Shown here one piece after another: positions 8,551 through 17,313 of a stretch of DNA of 64,000 nt. The stretch comes from Phaeobacter bryozoorum (GTDB taxonomy: Bacteria; Pseudomonadota; Alphaproteobacteria; Rhodobacterales; Rhodobacteraceae). How positions within the stretch are numbered: the stretch's first letter is position 1; the number at the start of each line of letters is the position of its first letter. The position numbers and the translations under genes were made by a program. The stretch lies in NCBI RefSeq assembly GCF_041893525.1, contig NZ_CP169068.1. One strand, written 5' to 3'. Below the pieces are notes generated by a model that saw only the letters and a list, made by a program, of their open reading frames with translations, made no database searches and had not been told where the DNA came from.

Positions 8551-8579
8551 TTGTCTAGCTTATCTATACAACTAGACAA
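8551..8579. promoter_or_regulatory. Inverted repeat between phnG and phnF, likely PhnF operator
   Basis: TTGTCTAG (8551-8558) and CTAGACAA (8572-8579) form a perfect 8-bp inverted repeat with 13 bases between. It lies 24 nt before the phnG start and 57 nt before the phnF start. GntR/HutC-family repressors bind such palindromes, and phnF lies next to it, so binding here could control both directions. Confidence 0.65.
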
Positions 8580-8635
8580 ATGTTACCTGAGTCGCCCCAC
8601 GCGGCGCAACGACAACCTTGTGAAAGTTTCGTGAC

Positions 8636-9370
8636 ATGCCCCGCACCCCGGTCTGGAAATCCATCGCCATCAGCCTCACCGATGACATCGCACAGGGGCG
8701 CTATCAGACCGGCGACAAGCTTCCGCCAGAGGTGCAGCTCGCAGGTCGATTTGGGGTCAACCGCCACACTGTCCGTCGCGCCTTGTCGGAGATGGCAGAC
8801 CAGGGGCTGGTTCACGCCCGCCGGGGCGCCGGTGTCTTTGTTGCGGCTCAGCCAACAGACTACCCGATTGGCAAAAGAGTCCGCTTTCACCAGAACGTCG
8901 CTCGGCTGGGACGTATTCCAGCAAAGAAAATCCTCAGCCTGGAGACCCGGGCTGCCGACCGCCGAGAAGCCGAGGCACTGGGGCTGGAATCAGGAACAGC
9001 CGTACATGTCTATGATGGGTTGTCACTGGCGGATGGCCAGCCGATTGCCCTCTTCCAAAGCGTGTTCCCCGCCGAAGACCTGCCTAATCTGCTCCCCGCG
9101 TTGCAAGAGACCCAATCTGTAACAGCGGCGCTGAAGATCTGCGGGGTCACCGACTATACGAGGGTGGAGACCCGTATCACGGCCAAACTCGCAACTGCCA
9201 CGCAGGCACTGCACCTCAGGATCTCCGAGGGCAGCCCGATCCTGCGGACAACCGGCATCAACGCAGCGTCAGACGGGACCCCTGTCGAATTTGGCCGAAC
9301 TTGGTTTGCCGGGGACCGGGTGACCCTGACCGTCAGCGATCAGGATGACGCGGGTTTGGCCGACGGGTGA
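8636..9370 (+). CDS. phnF: PhnF, GntR/HutC-family regulator of phosphonate genes
   Basis: The 244-residue protein has an N-terminal winged helix (about residues 5-70) containing the GntR pattern GDKLPPEVQLAGRFGVNRHTVRRAL, here described in outline, and a C-terminal UTRA-type ligand domain (about 85-240). It faces phnG and would repress or tune the phn operon in response to a phosphonate or phosphate-related ligand. The start ATG at 8636 has only a weak ribosome-binding site. It converges with the acetyltransferase gene. Confidence 0.9.
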   Translation: MPRTPVWKSIAISLTDDIAQGRYQTGDKLPPEVQLAGRFGVNRHTVRRALSEMADQGLVHARRGAGVFVAAQPTDYPIGKRVRFHQNVARLGRIPAKKILSLETRAADRREAEALGLESGTAVHVYDGLSLADGQPIALFQSVFPAEDLPNLLPALQETQSVTAALKICGVTDYTRVETRITAKLATATQALHLRISEGSPILRTTGINAASDGTPVEFGRTWFAGDRVTLTVSDQDDAGLADG

Positions 9371-9415
9371 CCTGTCTGCATGACGCCCTCGTTGATGGCT
9401 GATCCGCAGGCAGGT
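9370..9415. terminator. Possible bidirectional stem between convergent genes
   Basis: ACCTGTCTGC (9370-9379) pairs with GCAGGCAGGT (9406-9415) with one G-U pair and a 26-base loop. It fills the 46-nt gap between phnF and the convergent acetyltransferase gene. No T-run follows on either strand, so it is only a weak terminator candidate. Confidence 0.3.
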
Positions 9416-9416
9416 G

Positions 9417-10031
9417 CTAGGCGTATTTCTCTAAGAAGGCTTCGGCGCTTAGCGCTCGAAAATCGGGGACCGCCGCCTTCAACCGGGCATTGTCCCAGTC
9501 CCACCAGGCCAAGGCGATCATCGCCTCAGCGACTGCTTCGGTATACCGACGCCGGATGAGCCGCGCCGTGTTTCCCCCGACGATCGTATAGGGGGCAACG
9601 TCCTTGGTGACGACAGTCCCGGCCGCCACCACGGCACCATGGCCAATGGTCACCTCGGGCTTGATCAGCACACCATGCCCGATCCAGGTGTCGTGGCCGA
9701 TATGTGCCAGCCGACTGGCACGATGCTGAAACCAGTCCGCGTCATCTTCGATGTCGTCCCAATAGGCCGACGAGCGGTAGAGGAAATGATGCAGCGAGGC
9801 CTTTTGCAGCGGATGATCGGTGGCGCCAATACGCGTGGCGCTGGCGATATTCGAGAACTTCCCGATCTCTGCATTCGCGATATCACAGTAGCGATCACAG
9901 TAGCTGTAATCGCCGAACCGGCTGTTCAGTACCCGGCTTTCCGCCCCGATTTCGACGAAGGCGCCAAACTGGCTGTTTGCGATCGAACAGTTGGAATGAA
10001 GATACGGCTGATCGGCAGAGAGACGGGGCAT
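9417..10031 (-). CDS. Hexapeptide-repeat acetyltransferase of the phosphonate locus
   Basis: This protein of 204 residues is a left-handed beta-helix acyltransferase of the type recurrent in phn loci (TIGR03308-like). Hexapeptide repeats run through the middle, including IGHDTWIGHGVLIKP and IGHGAVVAAGTVV. I use the ATG at 10031 rather than a TTG at 10079, because family members start close to it. It lies 51 nt after phnE2 on the same strand. It may N-acetylate aminophosphonates, a PhnO-like role; that is inference. Confidence 0.85.
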   Translation of the reverse strand: MPRLSADQPYLHSNCSIANSQFGAFVEIGAESRVLNSRFGDYSYCDRYCDIANAEIGKFSNIASATRIGATDHPLQKASLHHFLYRSSAYWDDIEDDADWFQHRASRLAHIGHDTWIGHGVLIKPEVTIGHGAVVAAGTVVTKDVAPYTIVGGNTARLIRRRYTEAVAEAMIALAWWDWDNARLKAAVPDFRALSAEAFLEKYA

Positions 10032-10082
10032 TGGGTGGCTTTCGAAGATATTGAAGAGACAGGTTCTTAGCACCGCCAACGG

Positions 10083-11453
10083 TCACGGCAGCAGCATCGC
10101 GCCACCCTGACGGCGGGCCTTGCGGCCCGGCTCGCCCTTGATCAGGCGGCGGCGCAGCCAACCGGACACCCAATCCATGACCATCACCATGAGAATGATC
10201 AGCACGATGTAATAGGCAACCTCTTCCCAGTCCTTCTGGGTGATAATGGCCTGAGTCAGCAGCAAGCCGATACCGCCACCGGTGATGGCGCCAATGATCG
10301 TTGCGCTGCGCGTGTTTGATTCCAGAAAATAGAGCAGCTGGCTCAGCAAGACAGGCGTGATCTGCGGAATGACACCGAAGCGATAGCGCTGCGCCGGCTT
10401 CGCGCCTGTGGAGGCAACGCCTTCGATCTGTTTCTCGTCCACATTCTCCAGCGCCTCTGAGAAAATCTTGCCAAAGGTACCAGTGTCGGTCACCAGGATC
10501 GCCAAAGCGCCAGTCAGCGGACCGGGTCCAAAGGCCCGGGCAAGGACCACGGTCCAGATCAGAGAGTCGACGCCGCGCACGAAGTCAAAAAGGCGACGGG
10601 TTGCAAAGCGGACCGCGCGCAGCGGCATGAAGTTCCGGGTAGCAGCAAATGCGAGCGGCAGCGCAATCAGCCCCGCGCCCATCGTGCCAAGGAACGCCAT
10701 CAGCAGCGTTTCGAAAATGGCCCAGGCCACATCCTGATGCCGCCACATCTTGTTGGTCCAGAAATCGTGGAAGATCGCGCCCGCTTCACCGGTTGCGGCC
10801 CGGGTCATCAGCTCACCGGGCCCCAGACCGTGGTAACGGCTGTCGAGGGTGAAGAAGAACAACTCCCAACCAGCAAAATACCGAAACAACTCCGCACGGT
10901 TACGGGTCACCGTCAGACGCCCGGCATCGGTCGTCACCGCCAACCGGTTCTTTGAGACATTGATCCAATCCGGCAGATCGCCTGCCGGAAATTCGGCCTG
11001 CACGCCAGCGCTGCGACTTGGGGTTGCGCGGATCCTACCATAGCCGGGGATATCAAAAACAATGCTCTCGGGGCCGAAGCGAACCTGATGACCATCTTCG
11101 AGGTCAATCACGGTAACGTCGGACGGTGTTGTCGCGAGGGAAACCCACTCCGGCGCTTGCCCATCGGGATAGGCCCCTTTGCGCTCTCCCTCGATGGCGA
11201 CGCTAACGTCACCTGTCCGATTGTCGCGCGTGACGTGGGTTTTGTAGCTGTAACTATCTGCCACCAGCGTGCGGGCATTCTGCGGATTCATCCGCGCGGC
11301 CAGCCCCGCAACGTCGAAGGCGACGAAGACATAGGCGAGATAGACCAGTACCAAGAGCGGCAGAGAAAGGCTCAGGACGCGCTTGCGGATGAACAGGCGC
11401 TCCATGTCCAGTTTGCGCAAGGTCGGCGGAACAGTGGTGTCAAAGGTCGTCAT
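10083..11453 (-). CDS. phnE: PhnE2, phosphonate ABC transporter permease with long periplasmic insert
   Basis: This is the second PhnE-type permease. At 456 residues it is much longer than a usual PhnE (about 260-290). After a first membrane segment (about residues 27-50) there is a hydrophilic stretch of roughly 150 residues, followed by the permease core from about residue 225. The core has the family loop EGVASTGAKPAQRYRFG, the contact site for PhnC. Its start overlaps the phnE1 stop by 4 nt, so a PhnE1-PhnE2 heterodimer is likely. Confidence 0.9.
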   Translation of the reverse strand: MTTFDTTVPPTLRKLDMERLFIRKRVLSLSLPLLVLVYLAYVFVAFDVAGLAARMNPQNARTLVADSYSYKTHVTRDNRTGDVSVAIEGERKGAYPDGQAPEWVSLATTPSDVTVIDLEDGHQVRFGPESIVFDIPGYGRIRATPSRSAGVQAEFPAGDLPDWINVSKNRLAVTTDAGRLTVTRNRAELFRYFAGWELFFFTLDSRYHGLGPGELMTRAATGEAGAIFHDFWTNKMWRHQDVAWAIFETLLMAFLGTMGAGLIALPLAFAATRNFMPLRAVRFATRRLFDFVRGVDSLIWTVVLARAFGPGPLTGALAILVTDTGTFGKIFSEALENVDEKQIEGVASTGAKPAQRYRFGVIPQITPVLLSQLLYFLESNTRSATIIGAITGGGIGLLLTQAIITQKDWEEVAYYIVLIILMVMVMDWVSGWLRRRLIKGEPGRKARRQGGAMLLP

Positions 11454-12319
11454 TGTTTGGCTCCGTGGGTCAGCCGGTCGCGCAGCAGGCCCGACAGTTG
11501 ATCCACCAGGACGATGGTAAAAAACAGCAAAAGAAAGATCGCCGCAGCTTCATCATACCGCCCCTGCCCCCAGGACATGGCGTTACGCAGCTCGTAGCCG
11601 ATACCGCCTGCCCCGACGAAGCCGAGAATGGCGGAGGCGCGGATATTGATTTCGAACCGCAGAAGTGCGTAGCTCACATAGTTCGGGCCGACCTGGGGAA
11701 AAACGCCCAGCACCATGCGCTGCGCCCAACCGGCCCCGACAGAGGCCAGTCCTTCGACAGGCTTCAGCGATGCGTTCTCATTCACCTCGGAAAACAGCTT
11801 GCCCAGAGCGCCCGCAGTATGGATCGCAATCGCGATCATCGCAGGCACCGGTCCACCACCCAAAAGAAAGATCAGCACCAGTGCGATGACGATTTCCGGG
11901 ATCGCACGAAAGATATCCAGCATCCGGCGGAACAGCGGGATAAGGCGCGGCCAGCGCGCCAGCCCCCGTGTTGCCAACAAAGACAGGATGGTTCCGAAGA
12001 TTGCCCCAATCAGCGTGGCAGCGGCAGCGATGTTCAAGGTCTCGATCAGGGCCGGTGAAAACTGTAGCACATGCCCGGGCAATAGGGCCACCTTCTCGAC
12101 CGCTTCCGAAAGCACCTCAGAGGGGTAGTCAAAAACATGGGTAATCCCATTCCAGAAAGACCCTGCGTTGCGATCGTCGGCGATCCTGAAACCGGCGGCC
12201 ATCATCGCCACAAATACGGCCAGAAGGATCCCGCCATAAAGGCGCTTGCGCTGTATCAGCGCCTGGTAATCGGCCTGAATGTCGGACACCGAAGGGGCCG
12301 AGGCTGTTGCATCTGTCAT
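11450..12319 (-). CDS. phnE: PhnE1, phosphonate ABC transporter permease
   Basis: The 289-residue permease has about six hydrophobic segments and the coupling loop motif EGLASVGAGWAQRMVLGVFP (near residue 190). It moves phosphonates across the inner membrane together with PhnE2, PhnC and the binding protein PhnD. It lies 160 nt after phnD with a hairpin between them, and overlaps phnE2 by 4 nt. Confidence 0.93.
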   Translation of the reverse strand: MTDATASAPSVSDIQADYQALIQRKRLYGGILLAVFVAMMAAGFRIADDRNAGSFWNGITHVFDYPSEVLSEAVEKVALLPGHVLQFSPALIETLNIAAAATLIGAIFGTILSLLATRGLARWPRLIPLFRRMLDIFRAIPEIVIALVLIFLLGGGPVPAMIAIAIHTAGALGKLFSEVNENASLKPVEGLASVGAGWAQRMVLGVFPQVGPNYVSYALLRFEINIRASAILGFVGAGGIGYELRNAMSWGQGRYDEAAAIFLLLFFTIVLVDQLSGLLRDRLTHGAKQ

Positions 12320-12430
12320 GAATGGGATCCTGTGTCGTCGAAAACAGCCGAACGGCTGGGCTTTCGATGTTTCACGTGGTGGAGACTGCGCGCAGTCAGT
12401 TCCGAACCAGGGCAGTTGGCAGATAAAATG

Positions 12431-12462
12431 GCGGGGTTCGGCACGAATTCTCCGAACCCCGC
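12431..12462 (-). terminator. Intra-operon hairpin between phnD and phnE1
   Basis: A perfect 11-bp inverted repeat, GCGGGGTTCGG (12431-12441) and CCGAACCCCGC (12452-12462) with a 10-base loop, lies 18 nt downstream of the phnD stop. On the minus strand it is followed by CATTTTATCT, a weak T-rich tail. Such hairpins after a binding-protein gene commonly stabilise its mRNA or partly terminate, keeping binding protein in excess over permease. Confidence 0.7.
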
Positions 12463-12479
12463 GCGCTTAGGTACTGAAA

Positions 12480-13388
12480 TTAGTTGGACTTCAATTTCCG
12501 CGCTTCGATGATAACCTCGTAGGCCTCGTGGGTGATCGGCATGAAGCCTTTCGCCTCACCGGCGGCCACACCATAGAAACATTCAGCATCCATCGACTTC
12601 AGAGAGGCCATCAGGCCAGTCATCTTCAGCTTCACGTCCTCGGGCAGTTCGGTGCGCAGAACAACCGGGCCCTCGGGAATAGGCTTGGACTGCCAGATCT
12701 GCACCAGATCGTTCATATCGACGAGACCTGCATCAACTGCGCGACGCAGCGCGCCGGAGTTGAAACCATCTTCCCACTCACCCAGGCCGTCAGCCCAGCT
12801 GACGCCGGCGTCCACATCGCCATTCGCAACAGCGACGATTGTCTGCTCATGCCCGCCCGTGAATTTAACCTCGCCAAAGTAATCGCCGGAGGTCATGGTC
12901 GCGCCGGTTACCTGTGGAATCTCGATCGAAGGGATCAGGAAACCGGAGGTGGAGTTTGGATCACCAAAACCAAATGTCTTGCCCTGCATGTCATCGAGCG
13001 ATGTGATCCCGCTATCCTTACGCGTGAAACCGATGGAATAGTAGCCATAGCCACCGTCGTTATTCACCTTTACCAGGATCGGCTCTACCGCCGCCGGATC
13101 ACTGAGATAAGTTTTGGCATAGCCGGATGCACCCAGCCACGCCATGTCGATGGTGCCGCCCAGCAGCCCCTGGATCACCCCGTTGTAGTCGGCCGGGGCA
13201 AAGAGTTTGGTTTCGACCTCCAGAAGATCCTCGGTCTTCTGACGCAGGCACTCGTTGTTGTTCAGGCGATCCTGAGCGTTTTCACCACCAAGAATACCGA
13301 TACGGAATTCCTGAATTTCCGAGGTCTCAGCAAGAACCGGTGCGGTCAGCGCGGTGGTCGCCAGAATGGCAGCAATAAGGTTTTTCAT
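12480..13388 (-). CDS. phnD: PhnD, periplasmic phosphonate-binding protein
   Basis: PhnD captures phosphonates in the periplasm for PhnE/PhnC. The 302-residue precursor has a signal peptide (MKNLIAAILATTALTAPVLA, cleavage about residue 20), then the family start EFRIGILGGENAQDRL and the conserved MAWLGASGYAKTY region. It lies between phnC (59 nt upstream) and phnE1 (160 nt downstream). The hairpin after it suggests higher expression of this gene than of the permeases. Confidence 0.94.
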   Translation of the reverse strand: MKNLIAAILATTALTAPVLAETSEIQEFRIGILGGENAQDRLNNNECLRQKTEDLLEVETKLFAPADYNGVIQGLLGGTIDMAWLGASGYAKTYLSDPAAVEPILVKVNNDGGYGYYSIGFTRKDSGITSLDDMQGKTFGFGDPNSTSGFLIPSIEIPQVTGATMTSGDYFGEVKFTGGHEQTIVAVANGDVDAGVSWADGLGEWEDGFNSGALRRAVDAGLVDMNDLVQIWQSKPIPEGPVVLRTELPEDVKLKMTGLMASLKSMDAECFYGVAAGEAKGFMPITHEAYEVIIEARKLKSN

Positions 13389-13447
13389 TAGTCAATCTCT
13401 CTGGTTGGTCATGTCGGCGAACGAACCGCCGGGTTTGGAAAAAACTG

Positions 13448-14266
13448 TCAGTTCGCCGGAACAGGCTGTCGGCGCGGCTGAATACGGTTCAATGTCTCAA
13501 TCTCTGTAGAGGTAGCGGCCTCGGAGAAGTCCGCGCCTGCTCCGTAGATCTCGCGGGCGACACCGGTCGTCAGCTGCTCCGGCAGACCATCGAACACGAT
13601 GCGCCCATCCCGCATGCCGACAACACGGTCGCAGTAGCGACGTGCGGTATCCAGTGTGTGCAGATTGGCGATGACAGTGCGGCCGTCCTCCTCGTGGATA
13701 CGGCGCAGTGCCTCCATGACTGTCTGGGCATTCATCGGATCAAGCGAGGCAATCGGTTCATCCGCCAAAATGATCCTCGGATCCTGCATCAGAGCCCGTG
13801 CAATCGCGACCCTCTGTTGTTGACCACCCGATAGCGCCTCGGCCCGTTTGGCGGCGTGTTCGGCGATACCAAGCCGGTCAAGGATATCAATCGCGCGATG
13901 GATGTCGTCCATCGGGTAGAGATTGAACAACGTCGCAAGGCTCGAGCGACGGTTGAGCGTGCCGTGCAGCACGTTGGACACGACATCCATCCGCGGAACC
14001 AGATTGAACTGCTGAAAGATCATCGCACAATCGGATTGCCAGGCGCGTTTCTCCTTGCCGCGCAGCTGGGTCACATCGCGCCCTTCGAAAAGGATGCGCC
14101 CCTCACTGGCGTCCCCAAGCCGGTTGATCATCCGCAGCAACGTGGATTTCCCCGCGCCCGAGCGGCCGATAATGCCGATCATGCAGGGTTTGTCGATATC
14201 CAGCGTCGCGGCATCCACCGCGATCTTGTCGCCGAATCTCTTGGTCAGTTTGTCAATTCGCAGCAC
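13448..14266 (-). CDS. phnC: PhnC, phosphonate ABC transporter ATPase
   Basis: The 272-residue ATPase has Walker A GRSGAGKST at residues 34-42, signature LSGGQQQRVAIARAL and Walker B IILADEPIASLD. It starts at a GTG (14266) with GGGAG upstream. It is the first gene of phnCDE1E2, transcribed towards lower coordinates, so the promoter should lie in 14267-14443, shared with the divergent rpe. Confidence 0.94.
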   Translation of the reverse strand: MLRIDKLTKRFGDKIAVDAATLDIDKPCMIGIIGRSGAGKSTLLRMINRLGDASEGRILFEGRDVTQLRGKEKRAWQSDCAMIFQQFNLVPRMDVVSNVLHGTLNRRSSLATLFNLYPMDDIHRAIDILDRLGIAEHAAKRAEALSGGQQQRVAIARALMQDPRIILADEPIASLDPMNAQTVMEALRRIHEEDGRTVIANLHTLDTARRYCDRVVGMRDGRIVFDGLPEQLTTGVAREIYGAGADFSEAATSTEIETLNRIQPRRQPVPAN

Positions 14267-14443
14267 CTGAGGCTCCCGTCTCTTTGCGGGACTGACTAAG
14301 CTGCCAGATCAAAACTTGTGTGTCATCGCGGTGAAGCTTTTGTAACGGCCGGCATGACAACAGCCAGCACGCCCCTAGGCGCGCCGGCAACAAGCCGCTA
14401 TACGGCGACGAAACGCTGCCCACGAAACCAAGGAACTGCTGCC

Positions 14444-15133
14444 ATGTCTTTCGACCGCTCCATCAAAATCGCACCTTCGATCCTGTCTGCCGACTTTGCC
14501 AATTTTGGTCAGGAGATTCAGGCCATCGAATCCCAAGGCGCCGATTGGGTTCATATCGATGTGATGGACGGGCATTTTGTACCCAACCTTACTTTTGGTC
14601 CGATGGCGGTGAAGGCGTTTCGCCCACATGTCAAAACCGTGATGGATGTGCATCTGATGATTGCACCGGTTGACCCCTATATCGACGCCTATGCAGATGC
14701 CGGGGCCGACGTTCTGACCGCACATGTCGAGGCCGGGCCGCATATTCATCGCACCCTGCAAGCGATCCGCGGGGCAGGTATGAAAGCCGGTGTGGCCCTG
14801 AACCCCGGCACCCCTGCCGAGGCGGTTGCCCATCTGCTGGATCTGACCGATCTGATCTGCGTCATGACGGTGAACCCCGGGTTCGGCGGTCAGAAGTTCA
14901 TCGATATGACCGCCAAGATTTGCAGCCTGCGGTCCATGATCGGTGATCGTCCGGTGCATATCGAGATTGATGGCGGCGTTGACCCCAAGACCGCACCGCT
15001 GGTGGCAGAAGCCGGGGCGGACGTGCTGGTCGCCGGATCAGCAGTGTTCAAGGGCGGCTCCGTCGATACGCCGGAGGTTTACGGAGAAAATATCCGCAAC
15101 ATCCGAGCCGCTGCTGCTGGCGTCTGGGCCTGA
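14444..15133 (+). CDS. rpe: Ribulose-phosphate 3-epimerase
   Basis: Rpe interconverts ribulose 5-phosphate and xylulose 5-phosphate. I set the start at 14444, giving 229 residues beginning MSFDRSIKIAPSILSADF, the canonical N-terminus; AAGGA lies about ten bases upstream. The active-site regions HIDVMDGHFVPN, MTVNPGFGGQ and EIDGGVD are intact, as are the zinc ligands they carry. It is divergent from phnC and convergent with the acyl-CoA ligase gene. Confidence 0.96.
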   Translation: MSFDRSIKIAPSILSADFANFGQEIQAIESQGADWVHIDVMDGHFVPNLTFGPMAVKAFRPHVKTVMDVHLMIAPVDPYIDAYADAGADVLTAHVEAGPHIHRTLQAIRGAGMKAGVALNPGTPAEAVAHLLDLTDLICVMTVNPGFGGQKFIDMTAKICSLRSMIGDRPVHIEIDGGVDPKTAPLVAEAGADVLVAGSAVFKGGSVDTPEVYGENIRNIRAAAAGVWA

Positions 15134-15233
15134 GCGAGCGACATCACAGCAGCGCGCTTTCAGTAGGGCGGACACAAGGAACTCCCGCCCGCTGCGACGC
15201 CTTTCAAGAAAGGCGCTGAAGCCGTTGGGCCAA

Positions 15234-15254
15234 GCGCCGCGCGTTGCGCGGCGC
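15234..15254. terminator. GC-rich hairpin between convergent rpe and acyl-CoA ligase
   Basis: GCGCCGCGC (15234-15242), loop GTT, GCGCGGCGC (15246-15254) forms a perfect 9-bp stem. It lies in the 128-nt gap between two convergent genes, close to the ligase stop. No T-run follows, so its termination strength is uncertain. Confidence 0.4.
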
Positions 15255-15261
15255 GGGCGCT

Positions 15262-16779
15262 TCACGCCAGCCGGTCCGCGAAATGGGACAGCAGAAGATG
15301 CTTCAGGATCTTGCCTGTCGGTGCCGCTGGCAGCTGTTCTGTGAGCACAATAAGGCCGGGCCGTTTATAGCCTGCCAGACGCTCTGCCACGAAGAGACGT
15401 AAGTCCTCAACCCGAGGCGCATCGGCAGTGGCCACCTGCACAAAGGCGACCACCTGTTCGTCCCCGTCCATCTGGCGGCCGACAACAGCGGATTGAACCA
15501 CCTGCGGATGGGCATTCAGAGCTGCTTCGACCTCCGGCGGGAAGACATTGAAACCGCCATGGATAATCAGCTCCTTGGCGCGTCCGTCGATGTGCAGATT
15601 GCCGCTTTGGTCCCAACGCCCCATATCGCCGCTGCGCAGCCAACCTTCGGCATCGAGAGCCGCCCGCGTGGCGTTCGGGTTGCGGAAATAGCCGAGCATA
15701 ACGTTGTCTCCGCGCAGGCAGATCTCTCCCAGCCCGCCGCCGCCGCCCGGGACATTTTCATCCAGACGCACCTCAACCCCCGATAGCGGTGAGCCAACCG
15801 ATGTATCAGGGTCACCCAGGCAGTTGCGTGTCGCGCAGATCCCTGCCGTGGCCTCGGTCATCCCATAGCCGTTCTGCAGGGCAACGCCGTAAAAATCTTC
15901 CGCCCGCCGTTTCCAATCCGGGTCGAGCGGAGCCGCGCCAGAGGAGACATAGCGCAGATCGGGACTATCAAGATGCGCCAACCCCTGTTCCTTAGCGTAT
16001 TGCATCACCAGCGCGTGCATCTGCGGTACAGCGGAAACCAGGGTGACGCCGCTCCTCAACGCCTGATAAAACCGCGCCGCGCTAAAGCGCGCCTCAAGAC
16101 GAACCTCGGCCCCGATCATCACGGAGGCGGTCAGAACGGACGCAAGGCCAAACACGTGGCTAAGTGGCAAAACGCCATAGATCACATCTCTTACGGTCAT
16201 ATCGCGCAAGCGAGCCGAGGCACCGCCGCCGAAACTCAGGTTTCCATGGCTGAGCATCACCCCCTTTGGATCACCGGTCGTACCGGTTGTGTAGAGCAGC
16301 ACGGCCAGATCGGACGGTATCGTTTCATCGCCTCGATCGCCCGCCGCAACACCCTCTCCGGGGGCTGGCATCACGATCTGCAAGCTGCCCAGATCGCCCG
16401 GCATCGGGTGTGCGCCCAATCGGGCCGCGTGGGCCGCAGCATCCGGCGAAGCGGCCACCGTCAGCAGGATCACTGTCGGCTCGGCATGGGAACGGATACG
16501 CTCGACCTCGGGCGCTCGCATCCGGGCATTCACGGGAACTGTAACACCGCCCAATTGTGAGGTAGCAAACAGGGCTGCAACGGCGACGCAGCAGTTCTCG
16601 CAGAGTAACATGACCCGGTCACCCGGCCCCACTCCAGCGGCCACCAGATGAGATCGCAGTTCATCGCAGACGCGGGCAAGCTCACCATAGGTCCACTTCG
16701 TGCCGCCGCTGTCGCTGAAGGCCGGAGACTCCGGACGATGGCGCGCATGCTGCTCAAGATACTCGTGCCAAAGCGTCAT
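15262..16779 (-). CDS. Acyl-CoA synthetase (AMP-forming ligase)
   Basis: This 505-residue enzyme of the adenylate-forming family activates a carboxylic acid to its CoA thioester. The P-loop-like motif YTTGTTGDPKG, the YGMTEA motif, the hinge SGDMGRW and the C-terminal PTGKILK catalytic lysine region are all present. The start at 16779 (MTLWHEYLEQ) is chosen because GGGGA lies just upstream. It is the last gene of a beta-oxidation operon, a role like PimA, supplying CoA substrates to the upstream-encoded dehydrogenases. The exact acid is unknown. Confidence 0.88.
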   Translation of the reverse strand: MTLWHEYLEQHARHRPESPAFSDSGGTKWTYGELARVCDELRSHLVAAGVGPGDRVMLLCENCCVAVAALFATSQLGGVTVPVNARMRAPEVERIRSHAEPTVILLTVAASPDAAAHAARLGAHPMPGDLGSLQIVMPAPGEGVAAGDRGDETIPSDLAVLLYTTGTTGDPKGVMLSHGNLSFGGGASARLRDMTVRDVIYGVLPLSHVFGLASVLTASVMIGAEVRLEARFSAARFYQALRSGVTLVSAVPQMHALVMQYAKEQGLAHLDSPDLRYVSSGAAPLDPDWKRRAEDFYGVALQNGYGMTEATAGICATRNCLGDPDTSVGSPLSGVEVRLDENVPGGGGGLGEICLRGDNVMLGYFRNPNATRAALDAEGWLRSGDMGRWDQSGNLHIDGRAKELIIHGGFNVFPPEVEAALNAHPQVVQSAVVGRQMDGDEQVVAFVQVATADAPRVEDLRLFVAERLAGYKRPGLIVLTEQLPAAPTGKILKHLLLSHFADRLA

Positions 16780-16848
16780 GTTCGATTCCCCGTGGTCGTG
16801 TTGATATCTGTCACCCCCCTCCGCAGACAAAGCTGCGCCGCGGGGGCC

Positions 16849-17313
16849 TCAGCCCCGTATCCTTTTGAAGACCCCGGTCGCGGTGGCCAAGATCTGCCCG
16901 CGACCATCCACCAGCTCTCCCGCCACATAGGCCAGGGAGGCGCCACCGCCTGTTGCCGTTGCCGATGCCACAACCGGCCCGGACCGTGCAGCCGCGATAT
17001 AGGACAAGGTCAGTGAGACGGTCACCACCGGCGGGTGCAAGGCTGCGTCAAAATGCTGAGATGCCGTATTGCCACAGACCACATCCATCAGGGTCGCAAC
17101 GATGCCACCATGCAGGAGGCCATTGCGGTTAAGGTGCTGTGGAGCAAGCTCCAGCATCACAAGGCACGCCCCGGTTTGCGTATCGATCTCGGTGCGATAC
17201 CCGACCATCTGCTGACAACCTGGATCGTCAATGATGCGCTTGGTGCCCCCGGACCCATGTGCTGCCGCAGCCTCGGTGGCCTGCGATATCGGATCAGGCC
17301 GCCGTGAGGTCAA
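16849..17313 (-). CDS. PaaI-type hotdog-fold acyl-CoA thioesterase
   Basis: The protein has the PaaI/4HBT core with HLNRNGLLHGGIVATLMD, the acidic and glycine-rich region that holds the active site. A TTG at 17313 with GGAG eight bases upstream gives 154 residues and overlaps the preceding dehydrogenase by 20 nt; the first in-frame ATG (about 17208) would cut into the domain. It probably frees CoA from stalled intermediates of the pathway encoded around it. Function is by family; the start is uncertain. Confidence 0.75.
   Translation of the reverse strand: MTSRRPDPISQATEAAAAHGSGGTKRIIDDPGCQQMVGYRTEIDTQTGACLVMLELAPQHLNRNGLLHGGIVATLMDVVCGNTASQHFDAALHPPVVTVSLTLSYIAAARSGPVVASATATGGGASLAYVAGELVDGRGQILATATGVFKRIRG

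Noticed and set aside
14281..14360. Possible Pho box between phnC and rpe
   Set aside because: TGTCAT (14321-14326) and ATGACA (14354-14359) occur, but no second CTGTCAT-like repeat lies at the required spacing in either direction, so the match is too weak to annotate.
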